33,127 nucleotides of DNA from Candidatus Adlerbacteria bacterium (GTDB lineage Bacteria; Patescibacteriota; Minisyncoccia; Phycocordibacterales; SBAW01): NCBI GenBank assembly GCA_903915735.1, contig CAIWUA010000047.1, forward strand, positions 1 to 33,127, written 5' to 3'. Under the pieces are notes generated by a model, which saw nothing but the letters and a program-made list of their open reading frames with translations, made no database searches and was not told where the DNA came from. This document shows, in pieces, positions 17,722-25,833 of this stretch. The position numbers were made by a program, and so were the translations under genes. Position 1 is the stretch's first letter; each line of letters starts with the position of its first letter.

Positions 17722-17733
17722 AGACAGGTGTCG

Positions 17734-17894
17734 TATAGTAGTATTGCTCGCTCTTTCGAGGTCATCCGGTAATGGGCACGGCTCGCAAGGCCTCCTTAGG
17801 ATGCAGGCGACTGATTCCTAATTTAGGGACGGCAGGTTGCGCCACGGAGAGTGGGCACTTATTTCTCTCAGTCTTTAATGGCTGAGAGTTTTTT
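17734..17894 (+). ncRNA. Possible small structured RNA between ychF and the 17951 gene
   Basis: A 229-bp gap holds a TATAGT box (17734-17739), several local hairpins (GCCT/AGGC near 17790-17808, CCAC/GTGG near 17842-17854) and a clear intrinsic terminator ending at 17894, before a separate promoter for the next gene. This layout suggests a short independent transcript of about 150 nt. It matches no RNA family I know. A 37-codon frame (17772-17885) also exists but ends inside the terminator stem and is less convincing. Confidence 0.35.
17865..17894 (+). terminator. Intrinsic terminator in the ychF downstream gap
   Basis: 7-bp stem CTCTCAG/CTGAGAG with a 10-base loop, then TTTTTT. It may end ychF transcription or the putative small RNA. 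Confidence 0.82.
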
Positions 17895-17910
17895 ATAAAA
17901 ACCACTCCTG

Positions 17911-17919
17911 TGGTATAGT
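17911..17919 (+). promoter_or_regulatory. Extended -10 promoter of the 17951 gene
   Basis: TGGTATAGT is an extended -10 element (TGn plus TATAGT at 17914-17919). Only a weak -35 is seen in the T-rich end of the preceding terminator. It leaves a leader of about 25 nt that contains the Shine-Dalgarno. Confidence 0.6.
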
Positions 17920-17950
17920 CCTCGCCAGATAGAACAGAAAGGACCTTTGC

Positions 17951-18631
17951 ATGTTCAAGCATCCTCTGGAGAATCCGTCTCTGGCGCCATACGGGCTCAC
18001 TACGCCGTTGTCCTACCAACGCTTGCAGTACAAGCCAACAACAAACCCGTACTGGGTTAATCAAGAAAAACTGCTGGCCGAAATGTGGGACAAGTGCAAC
18101 CGCGCCGACGCACCGCGCCCGTTGCCAGTGCAGACTATCATCCACGAAATCCTGCCGGGACAAAAGCGGCGCAACCATCTTGCCCAAGGAAACTTCGTTT
18201 TTGAAGGCAAGCCGTATCTGACCCGCGACCTCATGATGCTCTCGAGTATTGTACAGTGGCTTGGCAGCAACGTCGGCAACTGTTTTCTTATACGCGACAT
18301 ATCACAGAAACTTGGCTACAGTCTTGAGCGAGAGTTCTTGACGAAGTATGCCGAGGACTCCAAGATTCACGACATGGTGACGTTTTGGTGCCACATCTGC
18401 ACTCCAAAGTGCAAAGAGCCCACATACTTCAGCCTTATCGGCGAAAGTAATCATCGCTACAACCCGCGGACTGTGACCGATCGGGATGTGGCAGTGGTGG
18501 ATGGGCTATTGCGCTGGTTGGGTCGCCCTGCCGGGCGTGGGTTCCTCTCTCGCTACGAGGCCCGCAGAAAACGTGCCTGGAATATGGTTGATGCTCAAAG
18601 GCAAAAAGCGCGGCACACCAACGCTGCGTAA
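17951..18631 (+). CDS. Orphan protein with an internal duplication and Cys cluster
   Basis: A 226-residue protein without a recognised family. AAAGGA lies about 8 nt before the ATG. Residues 92-115 (RDLMMLSSIVQWLG..., ending FLIR) and 178-201 (RDVAVVDGLLRWLG..., ending FLSR) align without gaps and share R, D, WLG, G, FL and R, so the protein appears to contain two copies of a helical module. Between them lies CHICTPKC (147-154), a possible metal site. The basic C terminus (RRKR, RQKARH) could bind nucleic acid. Own promoter and terminator (18641-18669). Confidence 0.8.
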   Translation: MFKHPLENPSLAPYGLTTPLSYQRLQYKPTTNPYWVNQEKLLAEMWDKCNRADAPRPLPVQTIIHEILPGQKRRNHLAQGNFVFEGKPYLTRDLMMLSSIVQWLGSNVGNCFLIRDISQKLGYSLEREFLTKYAEDSKIHDMVTFWCHICTPKCKEPTYFSLIGESNHRYNPRTVTDRDVAVVDGLLRWLGRPAGRGFLSRYEARRKRAWNMVDAQRQKARHTNAA

Positions 18632-18640
18632 CCAAAAAAT

Positions 18641-18669
18641 AAGACCTGCCCAATTTGGCAGGTCTTTTT
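18641..18669 (+). terminator. Intrinsic terminator of the 17951 gene
   Basis: Perfect 10-bp stem AAGACCTGCC/GGCAGGTCTT, loop CAATTT, then TTT. An A-run upstream could let it act in both directions. Confidence 0.92.
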
Positions 18670-18692
18670 CTATAAATGATATACTAGGGGAC

Positions 18693-19634
18693 ATGGACAC
18701 ACCTAAGACAACCCCTAAGGACTTCTTTCTTTGGGCAGGGGCGATGGTCTCTTTATACGCGGGCGTGATCGCGTTTTTGGCGCTTATATTCGATTATTTA
18801 AACTACGTCTTCCCCGATACGGCGCTTACCTACTATGTCGACCCCTACCAGGGGAGTGTGGCGTATGAGATGGCGACGCTTATTGTGCTGGCACCTGTCT
18901 TCCTTATACTCATGCGGGTTATCCGCCGCGCCATTGCCGCCGACCCCACCCGCAACGAGGTGTGGGTGCGCCGTTGGGGACTCTTTTTGACCGTTTTCTT
19001 TGCGGGGGCGGTTATCGTTGTCGACCTTATCGTGCTTATCTACAGCTTCCTTTCGGGCGAGGAGATAGGCATCCGCTTTTTGCTCAAAGTTGCGGTCGTG
19101 CTGCTGGTGGCATCGGCGGGCTTTATGCACTTTATGGCCGACCTGTGGGGCTATTGGCAAAAAAATCCCAGTTATGCCCGCTATGTTAATTGGGCCACTG
19201 CGTTGCTGGTGGTGCTTACCATCGGCTCGGGCTTTGTAATCATCGGCACGCCGCAAAGTCAGCGTGCGCTGCGCCTCGACCAGCAGCGCGTCAGCGACCT
19301 GCAGTCGATACAGTCACAAATAGTCTACTACTGGCAGCAAAAAGCATCTTTGCCGGCACAGTTGAGTGACCTAAACGATTCGTTGTCTTACTTTACGATA
19401 CCGGTCGACCCCGAGACCAAAGCGGCTTATGTCTACAAGCGCCAAAGTCCGCTCGACTTTAGCATCTGCGCGACCTTTGGCGCCGCGGGCACCGACCAAT
19501 ATGGCAGCCCCGTCGCCCGCCCAGTCGCCTACGGCGCCCCTGCCGACAAATGGGGGCACGCGGCCGGAGAAGTATGCTTTGACCGCTCAATAGACCCCAA
19601 GCTCTACCCGCCGGCTCCTACAAAAGGGCTCTAG
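18693..19634 (+). CDS. Membrane protein with C-terminal pilin-like or secreted domain
   Basis: The start at 18693 (MDTPKTTPKDFFLW) is chosen because TATACT at 18680-18685 is 7 nt upstream and the frame further up runs through the preceding terminator. The 313 residues begin with DUF5671-like membrane helices (FFLWAGAMVSLYAGVIAFLALIF; about four to five helices to residue ~185), after which RLDQQRVSDLQSIQSQIVYYWQ and the Pro/Tyr-rich end resemble the pseudopilin-like tail seen in some Patescibacteria proteins. Family naming is by memory and tentative. Function unknown; 19 bases separate it from leuS. Confidence 0.8.
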   Translation: MDTPKTTPKDFFLWAGAMVSLYAGVIAFLALIFDYLNYVFPDTALTYYVDPYQGSVAYEMATLIVLAPVFLILMRVIRRAIAADPTRNEVWVRRWGLFLTVFFAGAVIVVDLIVLIYSFLSGEEIGIRFLLKVAVVLLVASAGFMHFMADLWGYWQKNPSYARYVNWATALLVVLTIGSGFVIIGTPQSQRALRLDQQRVSDLQSIQSQIVYYWQQKASLPAQLSDLNDSLSYFTIPVDPETKAAYVYKRQSPLDFSICATFGAAGTDQYGSPVARPVAYGAPADKWGHAAGEVCFDRSIDPKLYPPAPTKGL

Positions 19635-19653
19635 TGTGGTATGGTATTTCTGA

Positions 19654-21939
19654 ATGGCTTCAGAATACGACTACAAAAAAATAGAGAAAAAGTGGCAGGA
19701 CACATGGGCTGCTTCTAGCGCCTTTAAAGCCAGCGACGACTCGTCTAAACCTAAAACGTACGTGCTCGACATGTTCCCGTACCCGTCGGGCGAGGGGCTG
19801 CACGTGGGGCACCCCAAGGGCTATATAGCGACCGATATTTACAGCCGCCACATGCGCATGCGCGGCCACAACGTGCTGCACCCCATGGGCTGGGACGCCT
19901 TTGGCCTGCCGGCCGAAAACTTTGCGCTTAAGAACAAAATCCATCCCCGCGCCGCGGTCGAGCAAAACATCGCCAACTTTAAAGAGCAGCTGGCGCACAT
20001 AGGCTTTGACTACGACTGGTCGCGCGAAGTAAATACCACCGACCCTGCGTTTTACAAATGGACGCAGTGGATATTTTTGCAAATGTTTAAAAAGGGTTTG
20101 GCGTACCAAAGCAACGAGCCCATCAACTGGTGTCCGTCGTGCATGACTGGCCTTGCCAACGAAGATTTAGACGGCGATGTGTGCGAGCGCTGCGGCACCA
20201 AGGTCGAGAAAAAGAGTTTGCCGCAGTGGGTGCTCAAAATCACCAACTATGCCGACCGCATGCTCCAAGATTTGGACGCGCTGCAGTGGCCCGAGTATAT
20301 AAAGGAAGCCCAGCGCAACTGGATAGGAAAATCTGAGGGGGCAGAACTAGAATTTTCAATTTCCAATTCTCAATTTTCAATTAAGGTGTTTACGACGCGG
20401 CCGGATACGCTGTTTGGTGCGACGTACATGGTGTTGGCGCCCGAGCACCCACTTGTCGCTCAGTTACAAATAGAAAATCGCGCCGAAGTTGATTCGTACG
20501 TCGTCGCCTCAAAAGCCAAGACCGAGATAGAGCGCGGCGCGGCTAAAGACAAGACAGGTGTTGAGTTAAAGGGGATTAAGGCAATAAATCCGGCCAACAA
20601 AGAAGAGATTCCCGTCTTTGTCGCCGACTACGTGCTGTGGGGTTATGGCACCGGCGCGATTATGGCCGTTCCCGCGCACGACGAGCGCGACTTTGAGTTT
20701 GCCAAAAAGTTTAACTTGCCCGTGCGCGAGATAGAGCTCGAAGATTCTAAAAAGATTGTCGAAAAAGTTGGCGGTACCTGGACAGTTAACTACAAACTCA
20801 AAGACTGGGTGTTTAGCCGGCAGCGCTATTGGGGCGAGCCTATCCCTATTATTCATTGCCCCAAAGACGGCGCTGTAGCCGTGCCCGAGGATCAGTTGCC
20901 TGTACTTTTGCCCGAAGTCGCTTCGTACGAACCGTCAGGTACCGGCGAGTCGCCCTTGGCTACCATTACCGAGTGGGTCAATACCACGTGCCCGACCTGC
21001 GGCGGCCCCGCCAAACGCGAGACCAACACCATGCCGCAATGGGCCGGCAGCAGCTGGTATTACCTGCGCTTTATGGATCCGCACAATACCGAGGCTTTGG
21101 TTGATACAAAAAAAGAAAAGTATTGGGCACCCGTGGATGTATATGTCGGCGGCGACCATGCGGTGCGGCATCTTATTTATGCGCGGTTTTGGCACAAGTT
21201 TTTGTATGACATTGGCGCCGTGAGCACCATCGAGCCTTTTGCGCGGCTCGAGTTTTTGGGCTTTATTTTGGCCGAGGACGGCCGCAAGATGAGCAAACGC
21301 TACGGCAACGTCATCGACCCGACCGATGTTGTCGTGGAGCACGGAGCGGATGTCTTTAGACTCTATGAGATGTTTATGGGTCCGTTCGAAAACACAACCG
21401 CGTGGAACCCGGCCTCGATAAGCGGCGTCGGGCGCTTTGTCGAGCGCGTGTGGAGGGTGGGGACATCCGATGTCCTTAGGACATCGGATGTCCTAGCTTT
21501 GGACACCTTACTCGAGCAGACAGTCAAAAAAGTCGGCGATGACATCGAGTCGTTTAAGTTCAACACGGCAGTGAGCCAGATGATGATACTGCTTAATGCG
21601 ATCGAAAAAGAAAAGATGATAGGCAAGGGACAGTGGCAAAAGTTCCTGAGCATCCTGTTGCCTTTTGCGCCGCACATTGCGTCCGAGTTGGCACAAGTAG
21701 CCGGCATTGATATATCAGCGTGGCCGGCAGTCGACACCGGCAAGTTGGTGGCCGACACGGTGGTTATGGGTGTGCAGGTTAACGGCAAACTCAGGGGCTC
21801 GATAGAACTCGCCCCGACTGCCTCTGAAAAAGAGGCAGTCGCAGCCGCCAAAAACGACCCCAAAATCGCCAAATGGCTGACGGGGGAGCCGACCAAGGTC
21901 GTATATGTCGCCGGCAAGATTCTTAACCTGGTCGTATAG
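19654..21939 (+). CDS. leuS: Leucyl-tRNA synthetase, short form with two repeat insertions
   Basis: LeuRS charges tRNA-Leu. Visible: the HIGH-type motif FPYPSGEGLHVGHPKGY, the zinc module CPSCMTGL with CERCG, the CP1 editing domain (VFTTRPDTLFGATY; GTGAIMAVPAHDERD), a second zinc site (CPTCGGP), MPQWAGSSWYYLR, and KMSKRYGN near 545. At 761 residues it is shorter than the usual ~860 of bacterial LeuRS and is trimmed at the C terminus. A family C repeat (20351-20382) lies at the catalytic/editing junction and two tandem family A palindromes (21461-21495) lie in the linker to the anticodon-binding domain. TATGGT with TGG before it (19637-19645) is 8 nt from the ATG. Confidence 0.97.
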   Translation: MASEYDYKKIEKKWQDTWAASSAFKASDDSSKPKTYVLDMFPYPSGEGLHVGHPKGYIATDIYSRHMRMRGHNVLHPMGWDAFGLPAENFALKNKIHPRAAVEQNIANFKEQLAHIGFDYDWSREVNTTDPAFYKWTQWIFLQMFKKGLAYQSNEPINWCPSCMTGLANEDLDGDVCERCGTKVEKKSLPQWVLKITNYADRMLQDLDALQWPEYIKEAQRNWIGKSEGAELEFSISNSQFSIKVFTTRPDTLFGATYMVLAPEHPLVAQLQIENRAEVDSYVVASKAKTEIERGAAKDKTGVELKGIKAINPANKEEIPVFVADYVLWGYGTGAIMAVPAHDERDFEFAKKFNLPVREIELEDSKKIVEKVGGTWTVNYKLKDWVFSRQRYWGEPIPIIHCPKDGAVAVPEDQLPVLLPEVASYEPSGTGESPLATITEWVNTTCPTCGGPAKRETNTMPQWAGSSWYYLRFMDPHNTEALVDTKKEKYWAPVDVYVGGDHAVRHLIYARFWHKFLYDIGAVSTIEPFARLEFLGFILAEDGRKMSKRYGNVIDPTDVVVEHGADVFRLYEMFMGPFENTTAWNPASISGVGRFVERVWRVGTSDVLRTSDVLALDTLLEQTVKKVGDDIESFKFNTAVSQMMILLNAIEKEKMIGKGQWQKFLSILLPFAPHIASELAQVAGIDISAWPAVDTGKLVADTVVMGVQVNGKLRGSIELAPTASEKEAVAAAKNDPKIAKWLTGEPTKVVYVAGKILNLVV
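20351..20382 (-). repeat. A+T-rich dispersed repeat (family C), inverted copy in leuS
   Basis: A 32-nt tract of AATTTTCAATT-type units, read as EFSISNSQFSI at residues about 233-243, just before VFTTRPDT. Its reverse complement matches the uvrC copy at 27 of 32 bases. It is strikingly A+T-rich against the gene around it. Confidence 0.7.
21461..21495. repeat. Two tandem family A palindromes in leuS
   Basis: Copy 1 (21461-21475) is GGACATC-C-GATGTCC; copy 2 (21477-21495) is TAGGACATC-G-GATGTCCTA. The central bases differ (C, then G), so the copies face opposite ways. Together they read GTSDVLRTSDVL at residues about 603-614. Confidence 0.9.
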
Positions 21940-21986
21940 TCGGTCAGTTTGACATTAAAAGTAGGGCGTGATATACAATACCACAC

Positions 21987-23033
21987 ATGGTAACCCAAAC
22001 AGCGGACAAAACAGGCTTTAAACCCAAGGCAATTGTTAAGCGTCTTATGGTCGCTCTCCCCGAGCGCTCGCGCGCCGTGCTCGAGGCGCGTTTTGGCCTT
22101 GGTACTAATACCGAAAAGGTCACTTTAGAGGCTATCGGCAAGCGCTACGGCATCACCCGCGAGCGTGTCCGCCAGATAGAGAACCACGCTTTGGCGAGCC
22201 TCAAAAAGTCGCCTGCTTTCGAGTCGGCCGACGCGGCCTTTCACGAGCTTGAGCGTATTATCGACAGCCTTGGCGGCATTGTCTGCGAGGACGACCTGCT
22301 CAACTTTATGACCAAGGACAAGTCGATGCAAAACCACATCTACTTCCTCCTGGTGCTTGGCGACCCGTTTAAATACCGCAAAGAGGATGACGAGGTCAAC
22401 CGCTGCTGGTATGTCGACCCCGAGTTGGCCGGCAAGGTTGAGGATGCGCTTAAGCGCCTCTACGGTGGCCTGAGCGACGAGGATTTGATCCCCGAGGGCG
22501 AGATGATAGACCGTTTTCTTAAAGAGCTCCAGACCATCAACGACAAGCACCGCAACGACGAGGTGCTCAAGCGCTGGCTCTCGATCTCTAAAAACATCGG
22601 CAAAAACCCGCTCGGCGAGTGGGGTCAGGCCAGCTCGCAAAACGTTAAGACCAAGGGCGTGCGCGACTATGCCTACTTGGCGGTTAAAAAGCACGGCTCT
22701 CCGCTGCACTTCCGCGAGGTGGCCAACATGATTGAAAAGACCTTTGACCGCAAGGCGCACGTCGCCACCACCCACAACGAGCTTATTAAAGACCCGCGCT
22801 TTGTGTTGGTGGGCCGCGGCATGTACGCGCTGCGCGAGTGGGGGTACACCCAAGGTGTCGTGCGCGACGTCATCCGCGAGGTCCTGCGCCAGAGCGGCCC
22901 GTTGACCAAAGACCAAATAATCGAAAAAGTGCTCAAAGAGCGCCACGTCAAGCCGGGCACGATAGTGGTCAACCTCCAAAATCAAAAATACTTTAAGCGC
23001 GGCAAAGACAGCAAATTTACCCTCGTCAAGTAA
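21987..23033 (+). CDS. Sigma-region-4 plus winged-helix (HARE-HTH-like) regulator
   Basis: The 348-residue protein begins with a sigma-70 region 4 helix-turn-helix (LEAIGKRYGITRERVRQIE, about 48-66) but has no regions 2 or 3, so it is not a complete sigma factor. The C-terminal part has two winged-helix units: one from GVRDYAYLAVKKHGSPLHFREV with FVLVGRGMYALREWGY, one from VVRDVIREVLRQSGPLTKDQI. The first resembles the HARE-HTH domain also found in the RNA polymerase delta subunit. A transcription role at RNA polymerase or promoters is likely. TACAAT at 21974-21979 is 7 nt before the ATG. Confidence 0.85.
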   Translation: MVTQTADKTGFKPKAIVKRLMVALPERSRAVLEARFGLGTNTEKVTLEAIGKRYGITRERVRQIENHALASLKKSPAFESADAAFHELERIIDSLGGIVCEDDLLNFMTKDKSMQNHIYFLLVLGDPFKYRKEDDEVNRCWYVDPELAGKVEDALKRLYGGLSDEDLIPEGEMIDRFLKELQTINDKHRNDEVLKRWLSISKNIGKNPLGEWGQASSQNVKTKGVRDYAYLAVKKHGSPLHFREVANMIEKTFDRKAHVATTHNELIKDPRFVLVGRGMYALREWGYTQGVVRDVIREVLRQSGPLTKDQIIEKVLKERHVKPGTIVVNLQNQKYFKRGKDSKFTLVK

Positions 23034-23034
23034 C

Positions 23035-23060
23035 AAAAAACTCCCGAAAGGGAGTTTTTT
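23035..23060. terminator. Bidirectional intrinsic terminator between convergent genes
   Basis: An 11-bp perfect stem (AAAAAACTCCC / GGGAGTTTTTT) with loop GAAA. The A and T runs on either side allow it to end both the 21987 gene and the minus-strand 23059 gene, whose stop codon overlaps it. Confidence 0.9.
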
Positions 23061-23406
23061 AATGCCCGCCGCCTCCACTTTTGCCGGAGGCTAGGCCCCT
23101 CAGCCACGGTATCCACAGGGGAGTAAGTAAAAAGAGTGAGAGCCACAGGTAGGTGAGCGGTACTTGGCCCAAGATGACGCGCAGCACCTCCCACAGGCCA
23201 AGCACAACCATGCACACCAAGAGGCCCCAGACCGCGCGGCCGCGCGCATGGGCCATGTGGTGGTCGTCCTCGCCATAGGTAAACACGTGCCTAAAGCCGC
23301 TGCCAAAGCCCGCCATAAACAACAGCACCCCAAGCGCGCCTAAAAAGGCAAACAGATACTCGAGGTAGCGCAGCGGGTCGTGGTACAACGCCGTGAGGAA
23401 GTCCAT
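23059..23406 (-). CDS. Small three-pass membrane protein, unknown
   Basis: A 115-residue integral membrane protein with hydrophobic segments at about 14-37, 58-78 and 83-102 and a cluster of charged and His residues between the first two (YGEDDHHMAHARGR). The end is glycine-rich. No family recognised. It is divergent from the 23432 gene, sharing a palindromic double -10 element in the 25-bp gap. Confidence 0.72.
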   Translation of the reverse strand: MDFLTALYHDPLRYLEYLFAFLGALGVLLFMAGFGSGFRHVFTYGEDDHHMAHARGRAVWGLLVCMVVLGLWEVLRVILGQVPLTYLWLSLFLLTPLWIPWLRGLASGKSGGGGH

Positions 23407-23413
23407 AAAATAT

Positions 23414-23423
23414 ATTGTACAAT
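23414..23423. promoter_or_regulatory. Palindromic divergent -10 element
   Basis: ATTGTACAAT is a perfect palindrome. Read rightwards it supplies TACAAT 8 nt before the ATG at 23432; read leftwards it supplies TACAAT 7 nt before the ATG at 23406. The two boxes overlap by two bases, so only one polymerase could use the site at a time. Confidence 0.6.
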
Positions 23424-23431
23424 AGAAATTA

Positions 23432-24808
23432 ATGTTCTTGCATCACGAAGCCGAAGGGATAGACAAGTGGCTTGGCGGATGGGGTATCGAAACCATCATT
23501 GTCGCGCCGGTTGCCATGCTCATATTCGCCTTTGTGGCGATGGGGTACGACCCGGATGCCGTGTCGGCGACCTTTGCCGCGTTTGTGGCCACCTCGCCGG
23601 TGTGGTTGCCGCTCGTGCTCTTTATTATGTTTTGGAGGCGCTGGATGCACTACATCCGTTTTGCGTTTTGGTTTACCCAGCCGATGGTGTTGCTGCACAT
23701 CGAGCTGCCCGCCGAGGTACAAAAGACCCCGCTCGCTATCGAGCTGGTGCTGACAGCACTTTTTAATAGCGGCGGCGAGACCACGTTTATCGCCCGTATT
23801 TGGGAGGGCAAGTTTCGCGCGGTGACCACGCTCGAGATAGCCTCGACCGGCGGCCGCATTGGTTACTATGTGCACCTGCGCCGCGCTTGGAAGGATGTTT
23901 TTGAGGCGCGGCTCTACGGCCAGTTCCCCGAGGCGCAGATTACCGAGGTCGACGACTATGTGACCGCGCTTGGGTATCACCCGAGCACCCACGAGCTGTG
24001 GGGGACCGAGTACAAAAAAAGCTCGCCCGACGCAGTACCTATCCGAAACTATATAGACTGGGGGCTCGACAAAGACCCGGACAAACCCGAAAAGCAGATA
24101 GACCCGCTCACGAGCATACTCGAACTCTTTTCGGTGTTAGGGCCCGACGAGCACATGTGGTTTCAGATAGTGATGAAGGCTCGCAAAAAGGACGAGTGGT
24201 ACGGCTTTTATAAAAAAACCGACAGCTACGTCGAGGGCGGCAAGAAAGCGATTGAGGATATATTTAAAGAGGCGGTCGCGCGCGCTCAGTCGCGGGTTAA
24301 AGACGAACAACAAAAAGAGGCTGCTGCCGGCCGCGGTGTGCAGCTGCTGTCCCAGCCCGAAAAGGATCGCGTCGAGGCTATCGAGCGCAACTTTAGTAAA
24401 CTCATTTTCGAATGCGGTTTTCGCGTTATGTATATAGCCAAAAAAGACAAGTTTGACGGCGCTAAAATAGGCACGATTATCAACTTTTTTGTACCGTTTC
24501 GGTATCCTAACTACAACGCGCTCGGTGTCACGCGCGGCATGCAGATATTTGACTATCCGTGGCAGGACTACAAAGGCATCCGCCGGCGGATGATACAGCG
24601 GCGTATGTTCTTTTGGCACAAGCATCGCGCCTACTTTTATGTCCCGTACGACCAGGTGCCCGTTATGATGACTACCGAGGAGCTGGCCACGCTGTGGCAC
24701 TTCCCAAGCTCGGTAGTTAAGACCCCGGGGTTGGTGCGCGTGGCAAGCCGCGTAGGCGAGGCGCCTCCCAACTTGCCCACCTCGCGCGATGCTTTGCAAG
24801 GCAAATGA
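23432..24808 (+). CDS. Conserved membrane protein, possibly secretion or conjugation linked
   Basis: A 458-residue protein with two N-terminal membrane helices (about 19-42 and 47-70) and a large soluble domain: VLLHIELPAEVQKTPLAIE, FNSGGETTFIARIWEGKFR, YYVHLRRAWKDVFEARLYGQFPEAQITEVDDY. This layout resembles a membrane protein family often found in Patescibacteria next to VirB4/TraC-type ATPases, but no ATPase is present here; that link is from memory and weak. The stop overlaps the mltG start (ATGA), so the two are probably coupled, which points to the cell envelope. Confidence 0.75.
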   Translation: MFLHHEAEGIDKWLGGWGIETIIVAPVAMLIFAFVAMGYDPDAVSATFAAFVATSPVWLPLVLFIMFWRRWMHYIRFAFWFTQPMVLLHIELPAEVQKTPLAIELVLTALFNSGGETTFIARIWEGKFRAVTTLEIASTGGRIGYYVHLRRAWKDVFEARLYGQFPEAQITEVDDYVTALGYHPSTHELWGTEYKKSSPDAVPIRNYIDWGLDKDPDKPEKQIDPLTSILELFSVLGPDEHMWFQIVMKARKKDEWYGFYKKTDSYVEGGKKAIEDIFKEAVARAQSRVKDEQQKEAAAGRGVQLLSQPEKDRVEAIERNFSKLIFECGFRVMYIAKKDKFDGAKIGTIINFFVPFRYPNYNALGVTRGMQIFDYPWQDYKGIRRRMIQRRMFFWHKHRAYFYVPYDQVPVMMTTEELATLWHFPSSVVKTPGLVRVASRVGEAPPNLPTSRDALQGK

Positions 24809-25833
24809 ACATCCCAAAATTAAAGCCAGGGTCGCATGTATTCCGCAGCACGGCCGTGTGTGACGAAAACTGCTGGGAGTGCCGCGCCTATGACCGCTTG
24901 CTGCCGCTGGCCTTTTTAGGCGGCGTTTTGCTGTATCTTATTTACTTTTTGACGCTCGGTGCGCCGATAGACTTCCCCATAGGGGCGTACGTGCGTGTTA
25001 AAGACGGCCAAACGCTGGGGCAGGTGGGCGAGCAGCTCAAAGCCAAACATCTTATCCGGTCGGTCGCTATTTTTGAGGGGTTGGTGCGGCTCATTGGCAA
25101 TGACAAAAAGATATATGCGGGTGAGTACTTTTTTTCGGGCAAAGAGAGCGGTTGGCGCGTGGCCGAGCGGCTCGCGTTTGGCGACTTTGAGTTGACGCCT
25201 ATACGCATGGTCTTTTATGAGGGGCTGACCGCTAAAGACATGGCCTCCTTGTTAGCTAAAAAAATACCCGACTTTGACGCCAACGCATTTTTTGCTGCCG
25301 GGCAACCCAAAGAGGGGTACCTGTTCCCCGACACCTACTTTGTCGTACCGGGCGAGGACCCGCTGCTGTTGCTGCGCTCGATGCAAAATAATTTTAGTAC
25401 GCACGTATTTACCGCGTCGAGCACGATAGCCAAGTTTGGCAAGCCGCTGCCCGACATTTTGGTGATGGCGTCGCTCCTCGAGCGCGAGGCTGCCGACAGC
25501 CAGAGCCGCCGCATGATAGCGGGCATTTTGTGGCACCGTATTGCTATCGGCATGCCGCTGCAGGTCGACGCCGTCTTCCCCTACATTATTGGCAAAAACT
25601 CCTTTCAACTGACCAAAGCCGACCTCAAGGTCGACTCGCCGTACAACACCTACACGCATAAAGGCCTCCCGCCCGGCCCCATAGCCAACCCCGGGATGAG
25701 CTCAATCGTGGCGGCCGTGACACCGATAAAGTCAAACTATCTATTTTACTTGTCTGACAAACAGGGCAACTTCCATTATAGTGCCACGTATGCGGGCCAG
25801 CTCGCCAACCAGCGCAAATATCTTGGATACTAA
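24805..25833 (+). CDS. mltG: Endolytic murein transglycosylase MltG
   Basis: MltG cuts nascent glycan strands at the outer face of the membrane. The 342 residues contain one membrane helix (about 32-52), a LysM-like VKDGQTLGQVGEQLKA segment, and the catalytic region EGYLFPDTYFV, ILVMASLLEREA with E226 as the expected catalytic glutamate, PLQVDAVF and SPYNTYTHKGLPPGPIANPG. The cytoplasmic tail has a small Cys group (CDENCWEC). The end overlaps the start of mnmA by 44 bp. Confidence 0.95.
   Translation: MNIPKLKPGSHVFRSTAVCDENCWECRAYDRLLPLAFLGGVLLYLIYFLTLGAPIDFPIGAYVRVKDGQTLGQVGEQLKAKHLIRSVAIFEGLVRLIGNDKKIYAGEYFFSGKESGWRVAERLAFGDFELTPIRMVFYEGLTAKDMASLLAKKIPDFDANAFFAAGQPKEGYLFPDTYFVVPGEDPLLLLRSMQNNFSTHVFTASSTIAKFGKPLPDILVMASLLEREAADSQSRRMIAGILWHRIAIGMPLQVDAVFPYIIGKNSFQLTKADLKVDSPYNTYTHKGLPPGPIANPGMSSIVAAVTPIKSNYLFYLSDKQGNFHYSATYAGQLANQRKYLGY

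Noticed and set aside
17772-17885. A 37-codon frame after ychF
   Set aside because: Its stop lies inside the terminator stem and the Shine-Dalgarno is too far away; a structured RNA is a better guess.
18486-18692. A longer N terminus for the 18693 membrane protein
   Set aside because: It overlaps the 17951 gene and its terminator, and a -10 box is placed 7 nt before the ATG at 18693.
21461-21495. Family A copies as part of a CRISPR array
   Set aside because: Only two adjacent copies without spacers, within leuS, and no cas genes in the window despite a Cas4-like nuclease at 28881.
22125-23078. A 317-codon open frame on the minus strand opposite the sigma-4/winged-helix gene
   Set aside because: Fully antisense to a convincing gene and crossing its terminator; no domain recognisable.
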